Positions 24,191-32,885 of a stretch of 54,719 bases of DNA are shown here, one piece after another. This DNA comes from an uncultured Erysipelotrichaceae bacterium (lineage in GTDB: Bacteria; Bacillota_I; Bacilli_A; RF39; UBA660), in the NCBI GenBank assembly GCA_902798815.1, contig CADBYH010000009.1:1-54719 (forward strand), in the 5' to 3' direction. The notes under the pieces are model-generated. The model saw only the letters and a program-made list of their open reading frames with translations. It had not been told where the DNA came from and made no database searches. The translations under genes were made by a program, and so were the position numbers. Position 1 is the first letter of the stretch, and each line of letters opens with the position of its first letter.

Positions 24191-24915
24191 AATTCCTCCC
24201 TTAATTTATTTGGTAATATACAATTACAATCTCCAATATTAAACTTGTCTTTAACAAGTCCAACTAAACAATTATTTATCTCTTTATTATTTATAATAAT
24301 CTTATCAGGCATAATACAAGGAATAATTCCTTCTTTATTAATTGCCTTATAAGGAACAAATATAACTCTTTTATATGGAATACTTAAATTGACTAAAATA
24401 ACAGACTTAGATGAATAATTAGATTTAAGTTTATTCCCAGTATCAATGAAGCCCTCTAATTTATATTTCTTATTTCTATAAAATATCGTAACAAAATACT
24501 TATTACATATATCAAGTTTATGCTTAATTAATTCATAAATAGTAAAATATATAACTATAGGACTAATTATTATTAATAGAACAATATTTGTATAAAAACT
24601 ACTATTAATATTAAATAAATATAAAAATCCACCTAATATAATACTAATTAAATAAAAATAAAACATATTCTTAAGAATATTCCTAAAACCAAATGAAGTA
24701 CTTATCATAATAAAACTAAATATAATTTTTATAAAAAATAATTCAAAACTATTAATCTTAATATTAATAATAAAAGTAATCATCATACCAATTAAACTTC
24801 CTAATATAATTCTATATATACTTTTATTTATTTTTAGCAATCTCTTAGTACCATAAAGTATCATAAAATCAAGTAAAAAATTCAAAAGAAATACAATCTC
24901 AATATATATTTTCAT
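24184..24915 (-). CDS. spoIIGA: Sporulation sigma-E processing peptidase SpoIIGA
   Basis: 243 residues from the ATG after TTGGTGAT; the GTG four codons upstream lies in the ribosome site. It begins with IYIEIVFLLNFLLDFMILYG, the typical SpoIIGA N-terminus, and has about five membrane segments up to residue 130. The C-terminal half is an aspartic-protease-like domain with the catalytic motif FIDTGNKLKS and a SVILVNL strand. Family members average near 300 residues, so this one is short. SpoIIGA cleaves the pro-sequence of sigma-E in the forespore septum. It overlaps sigE by 7 bases. Confidence 0.9.
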   Translation of the reverse strand: MKIYIEIVFLLNFLLDFMILYGTKRLLKINKSIYRIILGSLIGMMITFIINIKINSFELFFIKIIFSFIMISTSFGFRNILKNMFYFYLISIILGGFLYLFNINSSFYTNIVLLIIISPIVIYFTIYELIKHKLDICNKYFVTIFYRNKKYKLEGFIDTGNKLKSNYSSKSVILVNLSIPYKRVIFVPYKAINKEGIIPCIMPDKIIINNKEINNCLVGLVKDKFNIGDCNCILPNKLREELC

Positions 24916-24941
24916 TATAATCACCAAAGTAATTATACAAA

Positions 24942-24967
24942 TAAAAAAACGACTTTTTTGTCGTTTT
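24942..24967 (-). terminator. Terminator after the 24966 membrane gene
   Basis: AAAACGAC (24946-24953), six-base loop, GTCGTTTT (24960-24967), then TTTATTT on the minus strand. It separates this gene from spoIIGA. Confidence 0.85.
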
Positions 24968-25286
24968 ATATTTTCTTTCTTCTAACAAAGATCTTAATAA
25001 TATAACCTAAGAAAATTGCCATTATAATTACAAAACACCATTTAAGTATTATACATAATGAAGGTATTTCATAAGTATATTTATCAATTATAAAAAACAT
25101 ATTTTCAGGTATATACTTATCAAGTAATTTAGAAACATCTGCTAAACCTATATTATTCTTAATAAAAGAAATGATTCTTAAAAATATTTCAATTATTGCA
25201 AAAAAGAATACAATAGAAGAAAATCTCTTAAAAAATACAATAACCAATATCAAAGCAACTATTAAAATTATTAAATCTATATACAT
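24966..25286 (-). CDS. Small membrane protein in the sporulation cluster
   Basis: 106 residues, three predicted membrane segments: about residues 3-19, 25-45 and 75-100. Between the second and third lies an amphipathic region (LADVSKLLDKYIPENMFFI). It ends in RRKKI. No family was recognised. It lies between spoIVB and spoIIGA on the same strand, separated from spoIIGA by a terminator, with AAAAAGGAG before its ATG. The location makes a sporulation role possible, but nothing in the protein proves it. Confidence 0.65.
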   Translation of the reverse strand: MYIDLIILIVALILVIVFFKRFSSIVFFFAIIEIFLRIISFIKNNIGLADVSKLLDKYIPENMFFIIDKYTYEIPSLCIILKWCFVIIMAIFLGYIIKIFVRRKKI

Positions 25287-25358
25287 AATACTTCTCCTTT
25301 TTATAACTTACAACTTCATTTTAACACTAAAAACAAAAAAAGAAAATAGTCTCTTTTA

Positions 25359-26321
25359 TTAAGATAAAAGTCTATCTCCTTCTTCTAACATCTTTTCTAT
25401 AAAAATACCATATCCCTTTTTTACATCATCTACTACTACATAATTAACTACACCTATTACTTTATTATCTTGTATAATTGGAGATCCGCTCATACCTTGT
25501 ACAACTCCTCCTGTTTTATTAAGTAATCTGTCATCAATTATTTCAAAAAATATATTTTTAACTTGATCATTCTTATCAATAGAAAGAATTTTAATATCAT
25601 AATCATCCTTATTATCATTTAAAGATAATCTAATCTTTGCATTATCAATTTTAATATTATCTGCTTTAGTAATTTCAACTAACTCATCACTATTAAAATC
25701 ATCAGTATATTTTCCATATATACCATTAATCTCATTTTTATTAATAACACCTAATTCTTTATTTGTAATTGATGCATGTAACTCTCCAATATCATTATTA
25801 ACACTTTTATTAATTGATTCTATATTAGCATCATATATATAACCACTTTCTAATCTAAATTTACTTAAAGAGGTACTCTCATATATTTCATGTCCTAAAG
25901 ATGCAAATATTTTAGTATTAGGATCAATATAAGAAAGTGTTCCAATACCACTTACTTTATCTTTTACATATAATCCTGTTTTAATAGAATTATTTTCTTT
26001 AATTACTTTTAAAGATATACTTTTATATTCCCCATTTCTATTTATTTTAAAATTATATGTATTAACTTTATTTATATAATTATTTAATTCATCTATATTA
26101 GAAACTTTGTTATTATCAATTTCTTCAATTATATCACCAACTCTAAAACCAGCATCCTTAGCAATATATTTATTATTTACTTTATAAAAATCAATTACAT
26201 AAACACCTTTAGAATATACCTCTATTCCAACAGGTGTACCAGAAATAATTAATTTATCGCTATAAGCAAAAACATTAAAAGGTATTAATAATAGTAGTAA
26301 TAATATAATCTTTTTCTTCAT
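25359..26321 (-). CDS. spoIVB: SpoIVB-type serine peptidase (PDZ + S55 family)
   Basis: 320 residues; Bacillus SpoIVB is about 425, so this form is shorter. An N-terminal signal or anchor (about residues 3-19) is followed by a PDZ domain (residues 35-110: GIEVYSKGVYVIDFY, AGFRVGDIIEEID) and the S55 peptidase. The catalytic histidine is likely that of FASLGHEIYEST, and the serine lies in GMSGSPIIQDNKVIGVVNY (about residue 278). The tail GYGIFIEKML matches the family. In sporulation SpoIVB is secreted from the forespore and triggers pro-sigma-K processing. No recN or spo0A neighbours are seen; xseB lies upstream instead. Confidence 0.9.
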   Translation of the reverse strand: MKKKIILLLLLLIPFNVFAYSDKLIISGTPVGIEVYSKGVYVIDFYKVNNKYIAKDAGFRVGDIIEEIDNNKVSNIDELNNYINKVNTYNFKINRNGEYKSISLKVIKENNSIKTGLYVKDKVSGIGTLSYIDPNTKIFASLGHEIYESTSLSKFRLESGYIYDANIESINKSVNNDIGELHASITNKELGVINKNEINGIYGKYTDDFNSDELVEITKADNIKIDNAKIRLSLNDNKDDYDIKILSIDKNDQVKNIFFEIIDDRLLNKTGGVVQGMSGSPIIQDNKVIGVVNYVVVDDVKKGYGIFIEKMLEEGDRLLS

Positions 26322-26361
26322 ATAAACACCTCATTAATATTATTACCAATAAAAATAATAT

Positions 26362-26392
26362 TATACAAAAAAAAAGACTGGTAATTAGTCTT
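26362..26392 (-). terminator. Terminator after xseB
   Basis: AAGACT (26374-26379) and AGTCTT (26387-26392) flank a 7-base loop; the minus strand continues with a run of T. It closes the nusB-xseA-xseB unit. Confidence 0.75.
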
Positions 26393-26618
26393 CAATTTCA
26401 AAATCAACAATATCTCCATTATCTTTAACAAGTTTAGTTATTGCTTCCTCAGCATTTTTTAATTTTTCATCACATGCTTTAGCAAGTTTCATTGCCTTAT
26501 TAAATTCATCAATCGCATCATCAAGTGGAACTTCTCCGGTTTCCAATTTTTTAACAATACTCTCCAAATTATCAAGTGACTCTTCAAAATTAAGTTCTTT
26601 TTCCTTTTTTTCTGCCAT
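26385..26618 (-). CDS. xseB: Exodeoxyribonuclease VII small subunit
   Basis: 77 residues, typical. The conserved core reads NFEESLDNLESIVKKLETGE, then VPLDDAIDEFNKAMKLAKAC, a two-helix hairpin that binds the large subunit. It follows xseA by 12 bases with TAGGAGG before the ATG. The complex degrades single-stranded DNA into oligonucleotides. Confidence 0.95.
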   Translation of the reverse strand: MAEKKEKELNFEESLDNLESIVKKLETGEVPLDDAIDEFNKAMKLAKACDEKLKNAEEAITKLVKDNGDIVDFEIED

Positions 26619-26630
26619 AAAAACCTCCTA

Positions 26631-27884
26631 CTATAAAACTGATACATCAATATTTCCATCATCAAATGAAATATTTAATACATCATCCTTCTTTATCTTT
26701 TTAACACTTTTAATTACTTTATCATTCATCTTAGTAATAGTATATCCTCTTTTTAATGTAAGTAACGGACTAAGTGTTTCTAACTTAGAGACCAATTGAA
26801 GATATTTATTACTTTTTTTATCTAATAAACTATATGGATTTTGTAATACATAAGAATTCTTAATTCTTAAAAATTCTTTTTCTTTTAAATTAGTAAGATT
26901 AGTAAGTGAAAACTTTAATCTTTCTATAATGTTGTCAAAAATCATCTCTTTTGTTTGATAAATACTCATTGGATTTTTAAATATGTTTCTAGATGTTATA
27001 TCAGATAATCTTCTTCGTTCTTTTTTTACTTGATTAATAATTGTATTATTTAATCTTATTTTTACTTGATCTAAATAACTAAGTAATTCACTTAATTTAG
27101 GAACAGCAACTTCAGCTGCTCCGGTTGGAGTTTCTGCTCTTTTATCAGCAACAAAATCAGCAATCGTAAAATCAATTTCATGTCCAACAGCACTAATTAT
27201 TGGTATGTTAGAATCATATATTGCTCTTGCAACAATCTCTTCATTAAATGCCCATAAATCTTCAATAGAACCTCCACCACGACCAACTATTAAAGTATCT
27301 ATATTATAATCTTCCGCCCTTTTAATCTGTCTTACTATATCTTCTTTAGCATCCTCTCCTTGAACTAAAGAAGGAAATAAATATATTTCTGCTAGAGGGA
27401 ATCGTCTTTTAATAGTAGAAATAATATCTTTAATCGCTGCACCAGTAGGAGCAGTAACAACACCAACTCTTTTAGGAATTTTAGGTATTAATTTTTTATG
27501 AGCAGGATCAAATAAACCTTCATCTTCAAGTTTCTTTTTTAACTGCTCATAAGCAATATATAAATTACCAATCCCATCTTCTAACATATCATTAACATAT
27601 ATCTGATATGCACCAGTTGCTTCAAAAACACTTATTTTACCAGTAACTAACACTTTCATTCCATCTTGTGGAACGAACTTTAATTTCTTAGTTGAAGAAG
27701 CAAACATAATAGCATTAATCCTACTATTTTCATCTTTCAAAGTAAAATAGAAATGACCTCTACTATGAGCTTTAAAATTAGATATTTCTCCCTTTAAAAA
27801 AACTTCATTTAGATTCTGATCATTATCTATTTTATACTTAATATATCTAGTTAATTGACTTACACTAATATATTTATCAGTCAA
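26631..27884 (-). CDS. xseA: Exodeoxyribonuclease VII large subunit
   Basis: 417 residues, usual 400-450. The start is a TTG behind AGAAGGTGAT. The N-terminal OB-fold domain is visible (VSQLTRYIKYKID; FLKGEISNFKAHSRGHFYFT; IMFASSTKKLKF). The catalytic region carries VGVVTAPTGAAIKDI, TLIVGRGGGSIEDLWAFNEE and ISAVGHEIDFTIADFVADKR, then TPTGAAE. A long coiled-coil C-terminus (residues 275-385) binds XseB. It lies between nusB (12 bases upstream) and xseB, the common Firmicutes order. Confidence 0.95.
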   Translation of the reverse strand: MTDKYISVSQLTRYIKYKIDNDQNLNEVFLKGEISNFKAHSRGHFYFTLKDENSRINAIMFASSTKKLKFVPQDGMKVLVTGKISVFEATGAYQIYVNDMLEDGIGNLYIAYEQLKKKLEDEGLFDPAHKKLIPKIPKRVGVVTAPTGAAIKDIISTIKRRFPLAEIYLFPSLVQGEDAKEDIVRQIKRAEDYNIDTLIVGRGGGSIEDLWAFNEEIVARAIYDSNIPIISAVGHEIDFTIADFVADKRAETPTGAAEVAVPKLSELLSYLDQVKIRLNNTIINQVKKERRRLSDITSRNIFKNPMSIYQTKEMIFDNIIERLKFSLTNLTNLKEKEFLRIKNSYVLQNPYSLLDKKSNKYLQLVSKLETLSPLLTLKRGYTITKMNDKVIKSVKKIKKDDVLNISFDDGNIDVSVL

Positions 27885-27896
27885 AATATCACCTTC

Positions 27897-28301
27897 TTAT
27901 TGTTTAACTTCTTCATGATAAATCTTATCTAAAACACCATTAATCATTTTAGTAACAGCATCTTCAGAATACTTTTTAGATAATTCAATTGCTTCATTTA
28001 TAGAAACAACTGAAGGTGTATCAGTATACATTAACTCATAAATACCAATAGAAAGAATTGCTTGATCAACTTTATTAAGCCTATTCATTTTCCAATCTTT
28101 AAGATACTTATTGGCTAATTTATATATCTTATCTTTATTTTCTAAAATTCCATCTATAGTTTCATTAACAAAACTATTTTCAATCTCTAATTGTTCTGAA
28201 ATTACATCTTCAATTTTATAATCAACTGAAGCATCATTATAAATATCTATTTGATATAAAACTTTCATAATAATTTCTCTTAATTCACTTCTGTTTTTCA
28301 T
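27897..28301 (-). CDS. nusB: Transcription antitermination factor NusB
   Basis: 134 residues from the ATG after AGGTGATTT (the GTG three codons upstream belongs to the ribosome site). The family pattern is a helical bundle: [18 protein letters not shown] at the start, then [20 protein letters not shown] with the conserved basic face. It continues with [10 protein letters not shown] and [18 protein letters not shown]. NusB with NusE loads onto boxA RNA and supports rRNA transcription. It heads the nusB-xseA-xseB cluster. Confidence 0.95.
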   Translation of the reverse strand: MKNRSELREIIMKVLYQIDIYNDASVDYKIEDVISEQLEIENSFVNETIDGILENKDKIYKLANKYLKDWKMNRLNKVDQAILSIGIYELMYTDTPSVVSINEAIELSKKYSEDAVTKMINGVLDKIYHEEVKQ

Positions 28302-28341
28302 ATAAATCACCTATCTTATTTTAACACATTTTATTATTATT

Positions 28342-28722
28342 TTAAATATGAGTAGGAGCAAAATATGGGAATATATTTCTTATTATCATAAAAATAATTA
28401 ATATTGCTATATAAATATAATAAATCCAATTAGGTACCTTCTTATATAATGGTTCTTTCTTAATAACAAAAGATAATAATAAATCTAGAAAAAAGAATAT
28501 AAAAAGTGGTAAAGATATAAATAATAATTGATTGTAGTAAAAAGCTTGTTTAAAATTTCCTTTAAATATAGAAATAAACATTCTAGTACCACCACAACCA
28601 CAACACCATAATCCTGTAACCAAATGAAAAATACAAGGAATATATAAACCAGTATAATGACCTATAATAAAATAAATTATAAAAAGGAAAAGAAATACTA
28701 AATAAGTAATTAATTTCTTCAT
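28342..28722 (-). CDS. DUF2752 membrane protein
   Basis: 126 residues from the ATG at 28722. The DUF2752 signature is present: CIFHLVTGLWCCGCGGTRMF (residues 28-47), with an NCGCGGTR-type Cys-rich turn, followed by FKGNFKQAFYYNQLLF. Three to four membrane segments surround it. The function of the family is unknown. The start has no visible ribosome site and lies immediately after a terminator-like palindrome; a TTG six codons upstream overlaps that palindrome. It may be read from transcripts that pass the terminator. Confidence 0.8.
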   Translation of the reverse strand: MKKLITYLVFLFLFIIYFIIGHYTGLYIPCIFHLVTGLWCCGCGGTRMFISIFKGNFKQAFYYNQLLFISLPLFIFFFLDLLLSFVIKKEPLYKKVPNWIYYIYIAILIIFMIIRNIFPYFAPTHI

Positions 28723-28726
28723 ATAA

Positions 28727-28754
28727 AGAAAAAAGCACAATAATTATTGTGCTT
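28727..28754 (-). terminator. 22-bp perfect palindrome / terminator between two membrane genes
   Basis: AAGCACAATAATTATTGTGCTT (28733-28754, two 11-base arms) is followed on the minus strand by TTTTTTC. It includes the stop codon of the DUF4234 gene and lies just before the DUF2752 start. Confidence 0.8.
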
Positions 28755-29115
28755 GTGCTCCACTTGCTTTTACTCTTGTAATTTCATTTAAATCATTTTG
28801 CATTAAAGCATAATCAACAATACCTAAACCAAATAAATCTAAAATTAGATATAAAACAGAATTATCAGATGGTGTAAGTCCATTATTAACACGTGCATCA
28901 TTTAATAATTTACCCATTTTATATGCCCAGTATAATCCATAAATACCACATGTAATAATAGTAAGTAATACACATACTCCTCCTGATGGTAATGATTGAT
29001 CCCCGCTATAATCTTTAGCATCATTAGTTAAAGTAATAAACCAAATAATTGAATAAATACCACAAGTAAATAATGATAAAATTATGCATACAACTAAATT
29101 CTTTTCTTCTTTCAT
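28744..29115 (-). CDS. DUF4234 membrane protein
   Basis: 123 residues with two copies of a hydrophobic motif: CIILSLFTCGIYSIIWFITL (residues 10-29) and LLTIITCGIYGLYWAYKMG (about 50-68). Each is a T-C-G-I-Y turn at the end of a membrane helix, typical of DUF4234. A third hydrophobic segment lies near residue 90, and the tail is polar. The role of the family is unknown; members often accompany other small envelope proteins, as here with DUF2752. GGGAGTGGG precedes the ATG, and a good promoter lies 25 bases upstream. Confidence 0.8.
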   Translation of the reverse strand: MKEEKNLVVCIILSLFTCGIYSIIWFITLTNDAKDYSGDQSLPSGGVCVLLTIITCGIYGLYWAYKMGKLLNDARVNNGLTPSDNSVLYLILDLFGLGIVDYALMQNDLNEITRVKASGAQAQ

Positions 29116-29139
29116 ATTCCCACTCCCTTCACTAACTAT

Positions 29140-29168
29140 ATTCTATATTTTTTTTACTAATATGTAAA
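29140..29168 (-). promoter_or_regulatory. Promoter of the DUF4234 gene
   Basis: On the minus strand, TTTACA (29168-29163) and TAGAAT (29145-29140) are separated by 17 bases, immediately after the end of mutS. Confidence 0.6.
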
Positions 29169-29172
29169 CATC

Positions 29173-31725
29173 TTATTTAAGTTTTTTTATGTCTTTTTTT
29201 AAATTATATAAGAAATTCAATGCTTCCATAGGAGACATTTCTAAAGGATTAATCTCTTTTATTGCTTCTTCTACAGGATTCTTCTTATTACTATCCTCTA
29301 CATCACTATATTCAAATAAACTAGTTTGTGTAAAAGTTTCTTTCTTTATATTTTTCTTTTCGTATACATTTAAGATATCATTTGCTCTATCTATTAAACT
29401 TTTAGGAAGCTTTGCTAAAGCAGCAACATGAATACCATAACTCTTATCAACCGCACCATTTTTAACTTTGTGTAAAAAAGTAACTTGTCCATTTTCTTCT
29501 ACTGCTGAAACATGAACATTTTTTAATTGTTTTAAATCTTTCTCTAAAACAGTTAATTCATGGTAATGTGTAGAAAACATTGTTTTTGCTTTTATCTTAT
29601 CATGTATATATTCAAGTATTGCTTGAGCAAGACTCATACCATCATAAGTAGCAGTACCTCTTCCTAACTCATCAAATAATATTAAACTTTTATCAGTAGC
29701 TTCTTGAATAGCATAATTTGCTTCTTTCATTTCAACCATAAAAGTAGACTCTCCAGATACTAAATCATCACTTGCTCCAATCCTTGTAAATATCTTATCA
29801 AAAACAGGCAAAATAGCTTCTTTACACGGAACAAAGCATCCAATTTGAGCCATAATAACAGTAATAGCACATTGTCTCATATAAGTAGATTTACCAGCCA
29901 TATTAGGACCAGTAATAAGTAAAATATTAGTAGTCTTATCCATAACTATATCATTAGCAATATACTTATCTTTCATAACAGTCTCAACTACAGGGTGTCT
30001 ACATTCAATCAATTTAAGAACCCTTTCATTAACTAATTTAGGTCTTACATATTTATTATTATCACTAACAATAGAAAACGCCTGTAACATATCTATTTCA
30101 CTAATTACTTTAGAAGTCTTCTGTAACTTATGAACATATCTCTTAACAACTTCTCTAATATCCATAAATAACTTATATTCTAATGAAATAATCTTTTCTT
30201 CAGCACCTAAAATTATATTTTCTTTTTCTTTTAATATAGGTGTAATAAATCTTTCAGCATTCGCAAGAGTTTGTTTTCTATCATAACCATACTCGTCTTT
30301 TATAAGACCACATTGTCCTTTAGAAACCTCAATATAATAACCAAACACTTTATTAAATCCAACTTTTAAATTCTTAATACCCGTTCTTTCTCTTTCAGTT
30401 TGCTCCATCTCAAGAATAAAATCTTTAGAACCACTACTAATCCTTTTTAATTCATCAAGTTCTTTATTATATCCTTCTTTTATTAAATGCCCTTCATGTA
30501 AACTAAAAGGAGCATCCTCTGAAATAGTTTTTTCAAGTAATTCATATAATTCTTCAAAAGTATCAATCTTTTTATCAAATTTAATTTCATCAAAAATCTT
30601 TTTTATATCAGGCAATACTTTGATAGAATTTTTAAGTTGTATTAAATCCTTAGCATTTAAATTACCATAAGTAACTCTTCCTACTAACCTTTCAAGATCA
30701 TATATATTTTCAAGTAAATTAATTAAATCATCTCTTAAAATAAACTCAGTGGATAACAAAGATACCATATCATATCTTCTATTTATCTCTTCTTTATCAG
30801 TTAATGGATTTAGAATATTATACTTTAAATATCTACTACCCATAGCTGTTCTACATTTATCAAGTAACCATAGTAAACTATATTGTCTATCCCTATTTCT
30901 AATAGTTTCTACTAATTCTAAATTCTTTTTAGTATTAACATCAAACTCTAAATAATTAGATGATTTAACTACTACACATCTTTGTAAATGATGAAGATCA
31001 CCTTTTTTATTCTCTAAAATATAAAAAAGTAAATGCTTAAGTGTTTTACAAATTCTAATATCTTCTATATTTTTATAAATATATTCATAGTCATCTGACT
31101 CTAATTCTTCTTTAGTGATTGTTACTAAAATATCATGATCACTTCTAAGTCTCTCAACAATTTCTCTATCAATAGTATCATTAACTATTATTTCTTTAAA
31201 CCCATTTCTAGTTATCTCTTTAATGATCTTATCATTATCCCCTTCTACCATAGTAGCATATACTTCACCAGTAGAAACATCAGCATAACTAAGACCAAAG
31301 CAATAAGAAAAATCATATATATTAGCTATATAATTATTATCCTTAGAATCAATATTAGAATCTATCCTAGTACCCTTAGTAACAACTTGTATAACATCTC
31401 TTTTAACCATACCCTTTACTTCTTTAGGATCTTCTAATTGTTCACATATAGCAACTTTATAACCTTTATCTATTAATTCATCTACATATGATGAATAAGC
31501 ATGATGTGGAACACCACACATTGGAACTCTTTCATCTAATCCAGCATTTTTACCAGTAAGAGTAAGTTCAAGTACACGAGAAGCTAAAATAGCATCATCA
31601 AAAAACATCTCATAAAAGTCCCCAAGTCTAAAAAAGATAATACAATCCTCATAATTATCTTTTATATTCATATATTGTTGCATCATAGGACTTAACTTAT
31701 CTCTATCAACTTCACTTCTCTTCAT
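29173..31725 (-). CDS. mutS: DNA mismatch repair protein MutS
   Basis: 850 residues from the ATG after AGGTGAAG; a GTG three codons earlier lies in that site. Domain I has the mismatch-contacting motif RLGDFYEMFF (near residue 33). The lever and clamp domains span about 270-540. The ATPase domain has Walker A GPNMAGKSTYMRQ (about 607-619), SGESTFMVEM, and Walker B ILFDELGRGTATYDG. The C-terminal segment after 770 ends in ALNFLYNLKKDI, the dimerisation helix. mutL is not in the window. The start is 6 bases upstream of the stop of the TPM-domain gene, so the two genes overlap slightly... the stop of that gene lies at 31731, giving a 5-base gap. Confidence 0.96.
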   Translation of the reverse strand: MKRSEVDRDKLSPMMQQYMNIKDNYEDCIIFFRLGDFYEMFFDDAILASRVLELTLTGKNAGLDERVPMCGVPHHAYSSYVDELIDKGYKVAICEQLEDPKEVKGMVKRDVIQVVTKGTRIDSNIDSKDNNYIANIYDFSYCFGLSYADVSTGEVYATMVEGDNDKIIKEITRNGFKEIIVNDTIDREIVERLRSDHDILVTITKEELESDDYEYIYKNIEDIRICKTLKHLLFYILENKKGDLHHLQRCVVVKSSNYLEFDVNTKKNLELVETIRNRDRQYSLLWLLDKCRTAMGSRYLKYNILNPLTDKEEINRRYDMVSLLSTEFILRDDLINLLENIYDLERLVGRVTYGNLNAKDLIQLKNSIKVLPDIKKIFDEIKFDKKIDTFEELYELLEKTISEDAPFSLHEGHLIKEGYNKELDELKRISSGSKDFILEMEQTERERTGIKNLKVGFNKVFGYYIEVSKGQCGLIKDEYGYDRKQTLANAERFITPILKEKENIILGAEEKIISLEYKLFMDIREVVKRYVHKLQKTSKVISEIDMLQAFSIVSDNNKYVRPKLVNERVLKLIECRHPVVETVMKDKYIANDIVMDKTTNILLITGPNMAGKSTYMRQCAITVIMAQIGCFVPCKEAILPVFDKIFTRIGASDDLVSGESTFMVEMKEANYAIQEATDKSLILFDELGRGTATYDGMSLAQAILEYIHDKIKAKTMFSTHYHELTVLEKDLKQLKNVHVSAVEENGQVTFLHKVKNGAVDKSYGIHVAALAKLPKSLIDRANDILNVYEKKNIKKETFTQTSLFEYSDVEDSNKKNPVEEAIKEINPLEMSPMEALNFLYNLKKDIKKLK

Positions 31726-31730
31726 ATACT

Positions 31731-32531
31731 TCACCTGTTTAATATTATATCATAGATAAGTTTTTTTTCAGCATTTCTTTGCATCTTTTTCTTCCTCTTA
31801 TATTCATATGTACTAACACATGAATAAAAAGAAAATAATTGAAAAAGCAATATAATAATAATTGTCTTATCATAAATATAATAAGCAAGAACATAAAAAG
31901 AAACGTTAATAAATAATATAATTGCTAAAAAAGCAGGATTAACATTACCTCGAACCATCTCAAGTACATAATCAAAAAACAAGCACCCCAATAAGGAAGC
32001 AATCCATATCAATGCAACCAAGATAGGATATTTATATTTAACAAGGAAACTATCTCCCATAACTTGAACATCATCATTATTAATATCATAGATATTTCCT
32101 ATCATTTTATAAAAAGCAGAATATCCATTCTTTAATCCAAAATCCCAATCATTATTTTTTAAAAACGGCATAAAATAACTATTTAAATAGTCCTCAATAA
32201 CATCATCTGAAATTATCTCAGATAATTCACTACCAACTACAACTCTGATTTCTCTATCACTATGAGAAACAAGAATTAAAACACCTTTTTCTGATATATT
32301 TAAATCTTTATATACACTATCAGTATAATCATTAATACTATAACCATCTAAATCATCGACACATACAACATAATAATCTATATTATATTTTTTTAATTTA
32401 TTAGAATACTTTAAAATATATTTTTCTGTACTCTCAGATAATATATCAGCATTATCAATGGCATAATTATCTTTAGCAAAAACACTAAACGGAATAAATA
32501 ATATAAACAAAAATATTAATATTTTTTTCAT
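31731..32531 (-). CDS. TPM-domain membrane protein (YgcG-like)
   Basis: 266 residues. It has a signal peptide (residues 1-19, ending VFAKD) and an extracytoplasmic TPM domain at about 25-150. The TPM motifs are AIDNADILSEST, VLILVSHSDREIRVVVG and DFGLKNGYSAFYKMI. Three membrane segments follow near 170-190, 200-220 and 222-240, with a basic C-terminal tail rich in RKKK. TPM-domain proteins include a thylakoid factor and bacterial membrane proteins of uncertain activity. It lies between a 27-residue membrane peptide gene (17 bases upstream) and mutS, which probably are cotranscribed. Confidence 0.8.
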   Translation of the reverse strand: MKKILIFLFILFIPFSVFAKDNYAIDNADILSESTEKYILKYSNKLKKYNIDYYVVCVDDLDGYSINDYTDSVYKDLNISEKGVLILVSHSDREIRVVVGSELSEIISDDVIEDYLNSYFMPFLKNNDWDFGLKNGYSAFYKMIGNIYDINNDDVQVMGDSFLVKYKYPILVALIWIASLLGCLFFDYVLEMVRGNVNPAFLAIILFINVSFYVLAYYIYDKTIIIILLFQLFSFYSCVSTYEYKRKKKMQRNAEKKLIYDIILNR

Positions 32532-32548
32532 ATTATCCTCTTCTTTCT

Positions 32549-32632
32549 TTAATCATCTATATTTGATACTTTCAACAAATAATATATAAATATTAAAATA
32601 ACAAATAAACTAAATCTTAAGAACAATCTCAT
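32549..32632 (-). CDS. 27-residue membrane peptide
   Basis: A short frame with AAAGGATGG four bases before its ATG. The peptide starts MRLFLRFSLFVILIFIYYLL and ends KVSNIDD: a single membrane helix with an arginine-rich start and an acidic end. It stops 17 bases before the TPM-domain gene, whose own ribosome site AAGAAGAGG lies between them, so it is placed as the first gene of that operon. Function unknown. Confidence 0.6.
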   Translation of the reverse strand: MRLFLRFSLFVILIFIYYLLKVSNIDD

Positions 32633-32740
32633 AAATCCATCCTTTCTTTTACTTGAAAACATATCACTTAATACATTTTATGTAAAAAGGATGAATTTAT
32701 AAATTTATGTTGTATTTTAACATAATTAATAAAATTAATC

Positions 32741-32843
32741 AAATAAAAAGACCTTTTTCAAATATAAAAGTCTATTATTTTACAAATTTAAACAAAAAAA
32801 AGGAAAACCAATTAATTTTAACGTATTAAAGGATCTCCTTCAT
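32741..32843 (-). ncRNA. Candidate small RNA or leader transcript
   Basis: A strong promoter (see 32850-32878) points into a stretch with no gene of size. The predicted transcript is about 100 bases. It begins with a hairpin AAGG-AGAT-CCTT (32840-32829), continues through a U-rich middle, and ends in an imperfect hairpin AGACTTTT/AAAAGGTCT (32773-32749) followed by TTTTATTT. The only start with a ribosome-site-like context would give 5 codons. It could be a free small RNA, or a leader with an attenuator for the 32632 operon. Confidence 0.45.
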
Positions 32844-32849
32844 GTATAC

Positions 32850-32878
32850 ATTATAACATATTTTACCGATTTTTTCAA
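32850..32878 (-). promoter_or_regulatory. Strong extended -10 promoter
   Basis: On the minus strand, TTGAAA (32878-32873), a 17-base spacer ending TGT, and TATAAT (32855-32850). It lies just after the zinc-ribbon gene. Confidence 0.7.
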
Positions 32879-32885
32879 TATATTT

